Positions 1 through 5,859 are shown, counted from the first letter of the stretch. The stretch: 9,671 nucleotides of DNA from DATJZH01 sp035499215 (GCA_035499215.1 DATJZH010000208.1:1-9671), one strand, 5' to 3'. The notes: generated by a model from the sequence alone, not told the origin. A program made the numbers and translations.

Positions 1-16
1 GGCCCGTCTGCCTGCC

Positions 17-337
17 TCAGACCGCCACCTCGACGTCGGTGACCTGCCCGGTTTCAGCTTGCACCGTGTGCTGCGCCCGGACGCCGCCGGGCGCCAGGAC
101 TACCAGCGTCCAGGTCCCCGGCGCGGCGAAGAACCGGAACCCGCCGTCGGCGCCGAGCGGAACCTCGGCCACGAAATCCCCGCTGGCGTTCAGCAGCCTG
201 GCGTACCCGGCTGACAGGGGCGGCCCGTTATGCGTCACGTGGCCCTGCACCACGGCCTGCGTGCCGGGATCGGATGCCGCGGTGACCGCCGCACCACCGG
301 CGGGCGCCCCGCATCCGTCCGTGCCCGCGGCGCTCAT
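17..337 (-). CDS. sseC: SseC-like DUF1416 protein
   Basis: A complete small protein of 106 residues, recognised as the DUF1416/SseC family, which in actinobacteria is encoded directly after a CysA2-type thiosulfate sulfurtransferase. The family core is visible from about residue 30: VVQGHVTHNGPPLSAGYARL, then FVAEVPLGADGGFRFFAAPG and TWTLVVLAPGG. This reads as one small beta-sandwich of the carboxypeptidase-regulatory-like kind. The first 28 residues are Ala/Gly-rich and probably unstructured. There is no signal peptide or membrane segment, so it should be cytoplasmic. Its ATG lies inside the stop of the sulfurtransferase gene (ATGA, 4-nt overlap), so translation is probably coupled and the two products may work together. 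The biochemical role of SseC is not known; a part in sulfur transfer is inferred only from the constant gene pairing. The TGA is close to the window edge, so anything downstream is unseen. Confidence 0.9.
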   Translation of the reverse strand: MSAAGTDGCGAPAGGAAVTAASDPGTQAVVQGHVTHNGPPLSAGYARLLNASGDFVAEVPLGADGGFRFFAAPGTWTLVVLAPGGVRAQHTVQAETGQVTDVEVAV

Positions 338-1176
338 GCCGCATCACCGATGCTGATCGGGACGCCGACCAGCGAGCCGTACTCGGTCCAGGACCCGTCG
401 TAGTTCTTGACGTTCGGCTGGTCGAGGAGCTCGTGCAGGACGAACCAGGTATGCGCCGAGCGCTCGCCGATCCGGCAGTACGCGATGGTGTCCCGGCCGA
501 AGTCCAGGCCTGCCTCGTCGCCATACAGCGAGCGCAGCGCGTCGTCGGACCTGAACGTGCCGTCCTCCTGTGCGGCCTTCGACCACGGGACGTTCCTGGC
601 GGACGGGATGTGCCCGCCCCGCTGCGCCTGCTCCTGCGGCAGATGGGCCGGTGCGAGCAGGCGGCCGGCGAACTCGTCCGGCGAGCGGACGTCGACCAGG
701 TTCTTGGTCCCGATCGCCGCTATCACCTCGTCACGGAACGCGCGGATCGAGGAGTCCTGCTCCTGCGCCGTGTAGTTCGTCCTCTCCCGCCGCGGCACCT
801 CGGTGACGAGCTCGCGGGACTCCAGCTCCCACTTCTTCCTGCCGCCGTCCAGCAGCTTGACGTTCCGGTGCCCGTACAGCTTGAAATACCAGTACGCGTA
901 GGCGGCGAACCAGTTGTTGTTCCCGCCGTAGAGCACCACCGTGTCGTCGCTGGCGATGCCGCGTGCGGAGAGCAGGGCCTCGAAGCCGGCCCGGTCGACG
1001 AAGTCGCGGCGCACCGGATCCTGCAGATCCTGCTTCCAGTCGATCTTGACGGCGCCGGCGATGTGACCGAGGTCATAGGCGCTCGTATCCTCGTCTACCT
1101 CGACGAGCACCACGCCAGGATCGCTGCCGTGGGACTTGACCCAGTCGGCGTCCACGAGTACTTCGGAACGGCTCAC
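334..1176 (-). CDS. cysA2: Two-domain thiosulfate sulfurtransferase (rhodanese)
   Basis: A 280-residue tandem rhodanese, close to the usual 275-285 residues and to M. tuberculosis CysA2/CysA3. It moves sulfane sulfur from thiosulfate (or a related donor) to an acceptor such as cyanide or a protein thiol through a cysteine persulfide. The N-terminal inactive domain (about 1-140) carries LVEVDEDTSAYDLGHIAGA and VVLYGGNNNWFAAYAYWYFK. The catalytic C-terminal domain (about 155-275) has NLVDVRSPDEF, GGHIPSARNVPW and the active loop CRIGERS with catalytic Cys234. The start is the GTG at 1176 because AAGGAGG lies 7 nt upstream and the GTG overlaps the TGA of the DUF4395 gene. The open frame runs on to 1848, but that extension only reads the upstream gene out of frame. 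It is cytoplasmic and the middle gene of a three-gene overlapping operon. The symbol follows M. tuberculosis and is unrelated to the sulfate-transport ATPase CysA. Confidence 0.95.
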   Translation of the reverse strand: MSRSEVLVDADWVKSHGSDPGVVLVEVDEDTSAYDLGHIAGAVKIDWKQDLQDPVRRDFVDRAGFEALLSARGIASDDTVVLYGGNNNWFAAYAYWYFKLYGHRNVKLLDGGRKKWELESRELVTEVPRRERTNYTAQEQDSSIRAFRDEVIAAIGTKNLVDVRSPDEFAGRLLAPAHLPQEQAQRGGHIPSARNVPWSKAAQEDGTFRSDDALRSLYGDEAGLDFGRDTIAYCRIGERSAHTWFVLHELLDQPNVKNYDGSWTEYGSLVGVPISIGDAA

Positions 1177-1637
1177 AGAGAAACCTCCTTGTTGGGTTCG
1201 GCCGGAACCAGCTGCTGGTAGCCCGGCCAGATGCGACGGATCATCAGGTACATCTCGCAGCCCGGGCAGAGCCCGAAGATCCCGTTGAGAAATGCTGCCA
1301 CCAGCCCGGCAGCCGCCGCTGCGATGCCGAGCGGGGCCATCCCGGACGCGTACCCGATCACGCCGATGATGGCGATCACCAGGCCGACGGCCTGGGCAAA
1401 ACGCGGGGGCGCAGCGGCCTCGAGCTCCGACGGCGGGCCAAGCCGGGGCCGCACCAGCCAGCGGTACATCAGCCCGTAGGGCGCGTAGCGCATCCCCAGC
1501 ACGGTGGCGATCGCGAAGACGAGCGCCTGCGCGGCCAGCAGCCATACGCTGCCGGTGATCAGGACCATGGCGAATACCACCATGGTCACCACCGCGCCGA
1601 ACCGCGGTCCTCGCGGGTCGATCTCCATCTGCGGCAT
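1173..1637 (-). CDS. DUF4395 integral membrane protein with CxxC motif
   Basis: A hydrophobic protein of 154 residues from the chosen start, matching the DUF4395 family. Four membrane segments can be read, at about 14-32, 33-49, 82-98 and 102-120, so it sits in the cytoplasmic membrane. Right after the last segment comes GLCPGCEMYL, whose two cysteines (124 and 127) form the CxxC typical of the family; a redox or persulfide-relay role is inferred. Three in-frame ATGs (1646, 1637, 1628) arise from a short MPQMPQM repeat. GGAAAGG touches the first and stands 9 nt from the second, so 1637 is preferred. It is the first gene of the operon with the sulfurtransferase and SseC, and its TGA overlaps the sulfurtransferase GTG by 4 nt. 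No reaction has been assigned to this family; a membrane partner for the rhodanese is a guess from context. Confidence 0.88.
   Translation of the reverse strand: MPQMEIDPRGPRFGAVVTMVVFAMVLITGSVWLLAAQALVFAIATVLGMRYAPYGLMYRWLVRPRLGPPSELEAAAPPRFAQAVGLVIAIIGVIGYASGMAPLGIAAAAAGLVAAFLNGIFGLCPGCEMYLMIRRIWPGYQQLVPAEPNKEVSL
1184..1190 (-). promoter_or_regulatory. Ribosome binding site of the sulfurtransferase
   Basis: AAGGAGG on the minus strand, 7 nt before the GTG at 1176, lies inside the 3' end of the DUF4395 gene. It settles the GTG start and shows that the gene can initiate on its own in addition to being coupled to the upstream stop codon. Confidence 0.85.
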
Positions 1638-1646
1638 CTGCGGCAT

Positions 1647-1653
1647 CCTTTCC
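1647..1653 (-). promoter_or_regulatory. Ribosome binding site of the DUF4395 gene
   Basis: GGAAAGG on the minus strand directly abuts the ATG at 1646 and lies 9 nt before the ATG at 1637. The spacing argues for the second ATG as the real start. Confidence 0.6.
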
Positions 1654-2044
1654 GATACCGGGGCGGTCCTGCGCGCCTGCCCGGCACGGCCCTGGCGTGG
1701 CTGAGCCCGGGCCCGCGGGCCTGACGGGGAGTGTGCCGGGGGTTAGAGCGCGGTCGCGACGCGGCAGAAATCCACCGCGCGCCGCTTGGTGAGCGCTGTC
1801 CGCCGCGGCCGCACGCAGCAGGGCGGACGGGACGAAACCAGCCAGCAAGACACGCTGCCGATGCTATCTGTCACCGCGCGCACTGTCACCACGCGCACCG
1901 TCACCAGGCGCACTGTCAGCATCGACCTCGATGTGCCCGACGCCATCGCTGCGGACGGCGACGTCAGCGAGCACCCGGCGGGTTGCCCGGCGCGGAGCGC
2001 AGAAGCCCGCACCGCGGCATTCCCGATAGGCAGCATCAATCCCG
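1654..2044 (+). other. Gene-free region upstream of the sulfur operon
   Basis: I see no convincing gene here. Open frames exist on both strands (for example 1743-2039 and 1864-2052 minus, 1786-2199 plus). None has a good ribosome binding site, a known motif, or the strong third-position GC bias of the neighbouring genes; the 1864-2052 frame has many T-ending codons. The stretch should hold the promoter of the DUF4395-sulfurtransferase-SseC operon near 1660-1740, but no clear -35/-10 pair was found. A GCCCGCGGGC palindrome lies at 1711-1720 and a 15-bp tandem repeat at 1869-1920. In M. tuberculosis a thioredoxin gene (thiX) is recalled at about this place; no thioredoxin motif such as WCxxC was seen. 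Confidence 0.6.
1869..1920 (+). repeat. 15-bp tandem repeat, about 3.5 copies
   Basis: Consecutive units TGTCACCGCGCGCAC, TGTCACCACGCGCAC and CGTCACCAGGCGCAC are followed by a partial TGTCAGC. The units differ by one to three bases. The 15-nt length keeps reading frame, but no convincing gene covers it. It could be a cluster of protein-binding sites or simple slippage. Confidence 0.85.
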
Positions 2045-2064
2045 GCTGGCACCGCGTTGCCAGC
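2045..2064 (-). terminator. Terminator-like hairpin after the anti-sigma gene
   Basis: A perfect 7-bp stem, GCTGGCA/TGCCAGC, encloses a 6-nt loop and starts 24 nt past the anti-sigma stop codon. No U-tract follows, as is common for actinobacterial terminators. Position and symmetry make it the likely 3' end of the MoaD-sigma-anti-sigma transcript. Confidence 0.5.
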
Positions 2065-2087
2065 AGGTACGTGCCCCGGGCTGCGGC

Positions 2088-2777
2088 TCAGCTCGCCGGG
2101 ATGCTCACCAGGCCCTGGCCGGCCGAGGTGATCTCGAAACGCCGGAGCCCGGTGGCGGCCACCGGCGTCGAAGCCGCGTACCAGGGCACCTGGCCGTAGG
2201 AGATTCTGATGGTCCAGCTGCCGGCTAGCGAGCGGTGGCCAGCCCGGTCCACCACCCAGAAGTTGCAGGCACTGCCGACCGGGATGCCGCTGACCTTTAC
2301 CCGCATCCCCGTCCCCGCCGCCGACGGCGAATAGTCGACGACCGCGCTGACGTTCGTCCTGACGTCAGCTGCCGACGCGACATAACGGGTGGCCGCCGGG
2401 GAATGCTGGCTGAGGACATGGTCAAGAGCCGCGCCGCCGCCTACCGCGATGATGACGGCCGCGGCGGCAGCGGCGAGACCGCGCCACCAGCGCGTCCTGC
2501 GCCGGGCATGCACCTGCCGCAGCAATGACCGCAGCAGCTCAGGCGGCGGCTCTTCGACCGGGTCCAGCCCGCTCCCATTCCGCGCGATCAGCTCGGCGTC
2601 CATCCTCGGTACCCGGCCGAGCAGCGAGGGCAGCCCGGCCAGGCCGGCCAGCTCCTCACGGCAGGCCGGGCAGTGGCTCAGGTGCGCGTCGACCAGAGCG
2701 CGCTCGGCCGGCTCGATCGCTCCGACCACGTACACGCCAAGTGCTTGCCGGGCATCGCGGCACTCCATCTCAGTCAC
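2088..2777 (-). CDS. Zinc-binding membrane anti-sigma factor (RslA-like)
   Basis: A 229-residue anti-sigma factor of the ZAS (zf-HC2) class. It should hold the adjacent ECF sigma factor at the membrane until a signal releases it. The N-terminal cytoplasmic domain (1-50) has Cys6 and His32-x3-Cys36-x2-Cys39, the classic zinc site. A basic stretch (ARRRTRWWR, 91-99) precedes one membrane helix at about 100-118. The outer part (120-229) has a lone Cys171 in GSACNFWVVDRAGHRSLAGS, a layout resembling the C-terminal domain of other actinobacterial zf-HC2 proteins. The start is GTG at 2777, which overlaps the sigma factor's TGA by 4 nt; a purine-rich GGGGG lies about 8 nt upstream. An ATG at 2768 is possible but would put the first Cys at residue 3. 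Release could follow thiol oxidation of the zinc site or proteolysis; neither can be decided here. Partner pairing is well supported by the overlap. Confidence 0.9.
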   Translation of the reverse strand: MTEMECRDARQALGVYVVGAIEPAERALVDAHLSHCPACREELAGLAGLPSLLGRVPRMDAELIARNGSGLDPVEEPPPELLRSLLRQVHARRRTRWWRGLAAAAAAVIIAVGGGAALDHVLSQHSPAATRYVASAADVRTNVSAVVDYSPSAAGTGMRVKVSGIPVGSACNFWVVDRAGHRSLAGSWTIRISYGQVPWYAASTPVAATGLRRFEITSAGQGLVSIPAS

Positions 2778-3358
2778 GGCGCGAGCCCCCGTTCCTCCAG
2801 TGCCAGCTTGAGTGCCCGCAAAGCGTAGAACGTCCGGGACTTGACAGTTCCCGGCGGAATGCCAAGCGCGGTCGCCGCCTCCGCGACCGAATGGCCGCGG
2901 TAAAAGGTCTCGAGCAGCACGCTGCGGTGGTCGGGACGCAGCGCCCGCAAGGCATCAGCCACCGCCCACGACTCCAGCGCCCGGTCCGCCCCATCCGGAA
3001 CGGCAACCAGCTCGAGCGCCCCCTCCCCGACCTCGCGCGGCCGCGCCTTCCTGGCCCGGAAGGCATCGACGGCCAGGTTCCGCGCCACGGCGAACAGCCA
3101 CGGCCGGGCTGGCCGGTCCGCGATCGCCTCCGGATGCAGCCAGGCGCGCAGCAGCGTCTCCTGCACGATGTCCTCCGCCCGCTGCCGGTCCCCGCCGGTC
3201 AGATGCAGCGCATAACGAAGCAGCGGGCCCGCGTGCTCCGAGTAAAGCGCGCGCACCAGCGCCTCGTCGCAGACGCGGCCCTGCGGTGCCGCGCCCGCGC
3301 TGCTGCTTGCTCCTGCCACGCCCTGGAGAACGTGCCGCCAGCCCTGCTGGTTCAGCAT
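2774..3358 (-). CDS. ECF sigma factor (SigL-like)
   Basis: A 194-residue extracytoplasmic-function sigma factor that directs RNA polymerase to a stress regulon. Region 2 spans about 36-105, with ALYSEHAGPLLRYALHLTG, the -10 recognition helix AEDIVQETLLRAW (61-73) and RPWLFAVARNLAVDAFR. After a short linker, region 4 (about 132-186) has LRPDHRSVLLETFYRGHSV and AAATALGIPPGTVKSRTFYA, the helix-turn-helix for -35 contact. Wording and length resemble M. tuberculosis SigL, also followed by a membrane zinc anti-sigma (RslA). The start is uncertain: the ATG at 3358 lacks a good ribosome binding site and gives some 30 residues before the conserved core, so an internal start is possible. It lies 21 nt after the MoaD-like stop codon, so the three genes are likely one operon. 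ECF operons often autoregulate, but no promoter of that type was recognised. Confidence 0.93.
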   Translation of the reverse strand: MLNQQGWRHVLQGVAGASSSAGAAPQGRVCDEALVRALYSEHAGPLLRYALHLTGGDRQRAEDIVQETLLRAWLHPEAIADRPARPWLFAVARNLAVDAFRARKARPREVGEGALELVAVPDGADRALESWAVADALRALRPDHRSVLLETFYRGHSVAEAATALGIPPGTVKSRTFYALRALKLALEERGLAP

Positions 3359-3379
3359 CTGTTTCGCGCATCGGCTCAG

Positions 3380-3652
3380 CTAGCCGCCCGCGAACGGCGG
3401 CAGGACCTCGATCACGGCCCCGTCGTCGAGCGCAACCGACTCCGGCGCGCGCATCCCGACCGGCCGACCGTCGATGAGGAACGACGAGCGGGCGAGCACC
3501 GCGCCCAGCTGCCCGCCGTGCCGGGCGCCCTCGCCCGCGCCGGCCAGGGCGCCGGCCACGGCCGCGGCGAGGGTGTCCGCCGCGACCTTCTCCTCGGCAA
3601 CGCCGGCCGCCGCCCTGGCCGCGGCCCAGTAGCGCAAGGTCACTATGGCCAT
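3380..3652 (-). CDS. MoaD/ThiS-family sulfur carrier protein
   Basis: A 90-residue ubiquitin-fold protein ending in PPFAGG. The C-terminal diglycine is the feature that is adenylated and thiocarboxylated in MoaD, ThiS and CysO. Other family signs are the opening strand MAIVTLRYWAAARAAAG, the central FLIDGRPV and the closing LDDGAVIEVLPP. Family members pass sulfur to molybdopterin, thiazole or cysteine synthesis; this one cannot be assigned to one pathway from sequence. The ATG at 3652 has AGGA 8 nt upstream. It is the first gene of the minus-strand unit and is transcribed away from glnR across about 100 bp. No activating enzyme (MoeB/ThiF type) is in the window. Closeness to a rhodanese hints that the two share sulfur, but that is inference. 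Confidence 0.85.
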   Translation of the reverse strand: MAIVTLRYWAAARAAAGVAEEKVAADTLAAAVAGALAGAGEGARHGGQLGAVLARSSFLIDGRPVGMRAPESVALDDGAVIEVLPPFAGG

Positions 3653-3754
3653 GTCAGCTATCCTCGCTCATAACGACCCAGGGCAGCGCCGACCCGGGTA
3701 CATGCGGGAGCCCAGTCAGCTTTGTGAATCGCGCCGCGGGCGGAGGTGGGCCGG
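3653..3754 (+). promoter_or_regulatory. Divergent moaD-like/glnR intergenic region
   Basis: About 100 bp separate two divergent starts, so both promoters must lie here. No confident -35/-10 was found. GTCAGCT occurs twice in the same orientation, at 3653-3659 and 3715-3721, 62 bp apart (about six helical turns), one next to each gene. That could be a paired operator or chance. No obvious GlnR box was seen. Confidence 0.45.
3742..3746 (+). promoter_or_regulatory. Ribosome binding site deciding a TTG start for glnR
   Basis: GGAGG is followed by 8 nt and then TTG at 3755. The alternative GTG at 3746 overlaps this motif and has no site of its own, so TTG is preferred. Confidence 0.75.
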
Positions 3755-4594
3755 TTGAGCAACGTGCTGGTGCTCACGGGCATTCGTCAGGCCGCTGACG
3801 AGATTCTGCCCTCGCTCAGCCTGCTCGCGCATAACGTGGTCGTCGCGCCAGCGGAGGCCGCCGCGGTGCCGGGCACGCCTCCGGCCGACGCGGTCCTGGT
3901 GGACGCCAGGCGCGACCTGGTACAGGTACGGCAGCTGTTCCAGCAGCTGCGCAGCACCGGGGTCAGGCTTCCGCTGCTCGCCGTCGTGACCGAGGGCGGC
4001 TGGGCGGCCGTCAGCGCCGACTGGGGAGCCGATGACCTCATCCTGAATACCGCGGGTCCCGGTGAGGTGGAGGCGCGCCTGCGCCTGACCATCGGCCGGG
4101 CCGTCGCTCGGGTACCCGAGCAGAGCGACGAGGTCCGGTCCGGGGACCTTGTCATCAACGAGGCAACATACTCGGCCCGGATCTACAGCCGGCCCCTTGA
4201 CCTGACGTTCAAGGAATTCGAGCTGCTCAAGTTCCTGGCGCAGAATCCCGGCCGGGTATTCAGCCGATCACAGCTGCTGCAGGAGGTCTGGGGCTACGAC
4301 TACTTCGGCGGCACCCGGACGGTTGACGTGCATGTGCGGCGGCTGCGGGCCAAGCTGGGCACGGACAACGAAGCCCTGATCGGGACGGTCCGCAACGTCG
4401 GCTACCGGTTCGTGCCGGCCAAGCCGGACGGCCGGGCGGCCGTCGCGGCGCGGCTGGCCGGGACTGGACAGCCTGCGGACTCCGCGGCGCAGTACCCCGG
4501 CGACGCCGAGCCGCGGCACCCCGGCGACGCCGAGCCGCGGCACCCCGATGACGCCGAGCCGAAGGAGGCGCTTCCGGCACATGCCGACCGGTGA
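3755..4594 (+). CDS. glnR: GlnR, atypical OmpR-family nitrogen regulator
   Basis: A 279-residue orphan response regulator that in actinobacteria controls nitrogen assimilation genes (glnA, amt, nir and others). From the TTG start the protein opens MSNVLVLTGIRQAADEILPS, aligning with Streptomyces GlnR. The receiver domain (1-115) lacks the usual paired acidic residues near the N-terminus and the lysine of the KPF motif. Asp50 remains, in LVDARRDL with Arg52. Published work on Amycolatopsis GlnR describes dimerisation through charge contacts of an unphosphorylated Asp50. The winged-helix DNA-binding domain (about 128-222) is nearly invariant: LDLTFKEFELLKFLAQNPGR, WGYDYFGGTRTVDVHVRRLR and GTVRNVGYRF. 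After residue 223 comes a Pro/Ala/Asp-rich tail with three octapeptide repeats. It has no sensor kinase nearby, as expected for GlnR. mshD overlaps its 3' end. Confidence 0.96.
   Translation: MSNVLVLTGIRQAADEILPSLSLLAHNVVVAPAEAAAVPGTPPADAVLVDARRDLVQVRQLFQQLRSTGVRLPLLAVVTEGGWAAVSADWGADDLILNTAGPGEVEARLRLTIGRAVARVPEQSDEVRSGDLVINEATYSARIYSRPLDLTFKEFELLKFLAQNPGRVFSRSQLLQEVWGYDYFGGTRTVDVHVRRLRAKLGTDNEALIGTVRNVGYRFVPAKPDGRAAVAARLAGTGQPADSAAQYPGDAEPRHPGDAEPRHPDDAEPKEALPAHADR
4495..4561 (+). repeat. 24-bp tandem repeat in the glnR tail
   Basis: Two identical 24-bp units (4495-4518 and 4519-4542) and a third, slightly changed partial unit (4543-4561) encode repeats of the octapeptide HPGDAEPR. The insertions are in frame and lie past the DNA-binding domain, so copy number could vary without harming DNA binding. 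Confidence 0.9.
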
Positions 4595-5639
4595 ATCCCG
4601 CGATCCGGCCGGCGCCTGGCAGCAGCCGCCGCCGTCGCCATCGCGGGCCGGCCCACCGGATCTGCCAGCCGCCGTCCCGCATCACGTGGTGGCCGGGGCG
4701 GCGGCCATCGAGGTCACTGAGCGGCTAGACCGCCGCGCCATTTCGGCGGTGCTGGAACTCGTCCGGCTCGCCACCGAGGAAGACGGCGTCAGCCCGCTCT
4801 CCGAGCACGTGCAGCTGCACCTCCGATACGGCGGTGACCCGCGGGCACGCAACCTCCTGCTCTACGCCGGCCGGGACCTGGCCGGCTACGCGCACCTGGA
4901 TCCAACTGATCCGGTGGCCGGCCCAAGCGGCGAGCTGGTCATCCACCCGGCACACCGGGGCCATGGCCAGGGTCTGGCGCTCACCGAGGCGCTAGCGGCC
5001 GAGGCCGGGGACCGGCCGCTGCGGCTGTGGGCGCACGGGGACCTGCCCGCCGCGGCACGGCTGGCCGCCGCCGCCGGTTTCCGGCGGACCAGGGCGCTCT
5101 GGCAGATGCGCCGGTCACTGCAGGCACGCATCGGCAAGCCGCGGCTCGCCGATGGCCTCAGCCTCCGGACCTTCGTCGTCGGAGAGGACGAGGACGCCTG
5201 GACGCAGCTGAACAGGAAGGCGTTTTCCCGCCACCCCGAACAGGGCGCGTGGACTCGCGCCGACCTCGAGCTGCGCGAGCGCGAGCCATGGTTCGACCCG
5301 GCGGGCTTCTTCCTGGCGGAGCGCGACGGGCGGCTTGCCGGATTCCACTGGACGAAGATCCACGGCGCTGGCGAAGAGCCGGGCTCCGCCGCGCACGAGC
5401 CCATCGGCGAGGTCTACGTCGTCGGAGTCGACCCCGGCGAGCGAGGCACCGGGCTCGGCCGGGCACTGACGCTCGCGGGCCTGCGGTACCTGCGCGATCG
5501 CGGCTTGTTCCAGGTCATGCTGTATGTCGACGAGGCGAACACGCCGGCGATCGGACTGTACGAATCGCTGGGCTTCACGCACTGGGACACCGATGTCATG
5601 TTCGCCCGGCCGTCAGACCCCCGCCGGACAGCGGGCTAG
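4581..5639 (+). CDS. mshD: Mycothiol synthase MshD
   Basis: This is the acetyltransferase for the last step of mycothiol synthesis, which acetylates the cysteinyl amine of Cys-GlcN-Ins with acetyl-CoA in the cytoplasm. The 352 residues hold two tandem GNAT domains. The N-terminal one (about 45-180) has SEHVQLHLRYGGDPRARNLL, a degenerate CoA loop HRGHGQG and LAAAAGFRRTRALWQMRRSL. The C-terminal one (about 193-345) has FSRHPEQG, AGFHWTKIHG, the CoA-binding VGVDPGERGTGLGRAL and YVDEANTPAIGLYESLGF, all typical of MshD. It is about 35 residues longer than the roughly 315-residue M. tuberculosis enzyme because of a Pro/Ala-rich N-terminus. The ATG at 4581 was chosen because GGAGG lies 12 nt upstream, a rather long gap; GTG codons near 4686 could be the true start. 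It overlaps glnR by 14 nt, so the two are co-transcribed, and the glnR-mshD order matches M. tuberculosis Rv0818-Rv0819. Confidence 0.95.
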   Translation: MPTGESRDPAGAWQQPPPSPSRAGPPDLPAAVPHHVVAGAAAIEVTERLDRRAISAVLELVRLATEEDGVSPLSEHVQLHLRYGGDPRARNLLLYAGRDLAGYAHLDPTDPVAGPSGELVIHPAHRGHGQGLALTEALAAEAGDRPLRLWAHGDLPAAARLAAAAGFRRTRALWQMRRSLQARIGKPRLADGLSLRTFVVGEDEDAWTQLNRKAFSRHPEQGAWTRADLELREREPWFDPAGFFLAERDGRLAGFHWTKIHGAGEEPGSAAHEPIGEVYVVGVDPGERGTGLGRALTLAGLRYLRDRGLFQVMLYVDEANTPAIGLYESLGFTHWDTDVMFARPSDPRRTAG

Positions 5640-5640
5640 A

Positions 5641-5667
5641 CCGGGCCCGCGGACGGTGCGGCCCCGG
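5641..5667. terminator. GC-rich hairpin between convergent genes
   Basis: The arms CCGGGCCCGC and GCGGCCCCGG pair at 9 of 10 positions around a 7-nt loop. The hairpin begins one base after the mshD stop codon and lies just past the stop of the small minus-strand gene, so it could end transcription from both sides. There is no U-tract. Confidence 0.6.
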
Positions 5668-5672
5668 CGAGA

Positions 5673-5846
5673 TCAGCCGGTCCTTGCGGGCGCGGCAGCG
5701 ACCGGCCGCACGCCGAGAACCTCGTCCAGCTGCCGCGCTGTCAGCGGCCCGTCACTCGCGGCCACCGCGCTCAGCACCTCGGAATAGAGTTCTATTTCGT
5801 CAAGCGCCACCCGATCGTGGACACGAAGATCGAGAGATCCTCGCAC
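5673..5846 (-). CDS. Small conserved-looking hypothetical protein
   Basis: A 57-residue acidic protein of unknown function. The central part, VALDEIELYSEVLSAVAASD then GPLTARQLDEVLGV, predicts two or three amphipathic helices and looks like a small helical family that I believe occurs widely in actinobacteria, but I cannot name it. The frame is open to 6149, yet only this stretch reads as protein. The GTG at 5846 was chosen because GGAGG sits exactly 8 nt upstream; an ATG at 5861 would overlap that site and has none of its own. It converges on mshD. There is no signal peptide, membrane helix or cysteine. The LTARQLDEVLGV segment is reminiscent of a small winged-helix or recognition-helix element, which is only a suggestion. 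Confidence 0.7.
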   Translation of the reverse strand: MRGSLDLRVHDRVALDEIELYSEVLSAVAASDGPLTARQLDEVLGVRPVAAAPARTG

Positions 5847-5854
5847 CGCGCCCA

Positions 5855-5859
5855 CCTCC
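5855..5859 (-). promoter_or_regulatory. Ribosome binding site deciding the small ORF start
   Basis: GGAGG on the minus strand is 8 nt before the GTG at 5846. It overlaps the competing ATG at 5861, which argues against that ATG. Confidence 0.6.

Noticed and set aside
334..1848. A 504-codon frame suggesting a fusion upstream of the rhodanese
   Set aside because: The part before 1176 only reads the DUF4395 gene in the wrong frame; a strong ribosome binding site and GTG define the true start.
1869..1920. CRISPR-like array
   Set aside because: The 15-bp units are contiguous with no spacers and there are no cas genes.
1743..2052. Two minus-strand frames with VTVR- or GDGARGDSARGD-like repeats
   Set aside because: Both arise from the 15-bp tandem repeat. 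Neither has a ribosome binding site, and codon third positions lack the GC bias of real genes nearby.
2525..3673. Long plus-strand frame of 382 codons
   Set aside because: It lies antisense to the anti-sigma, sigma and MoaD-like genes; Arg/Pro/Ala-rich composition is typical of high-GC shadow frames.
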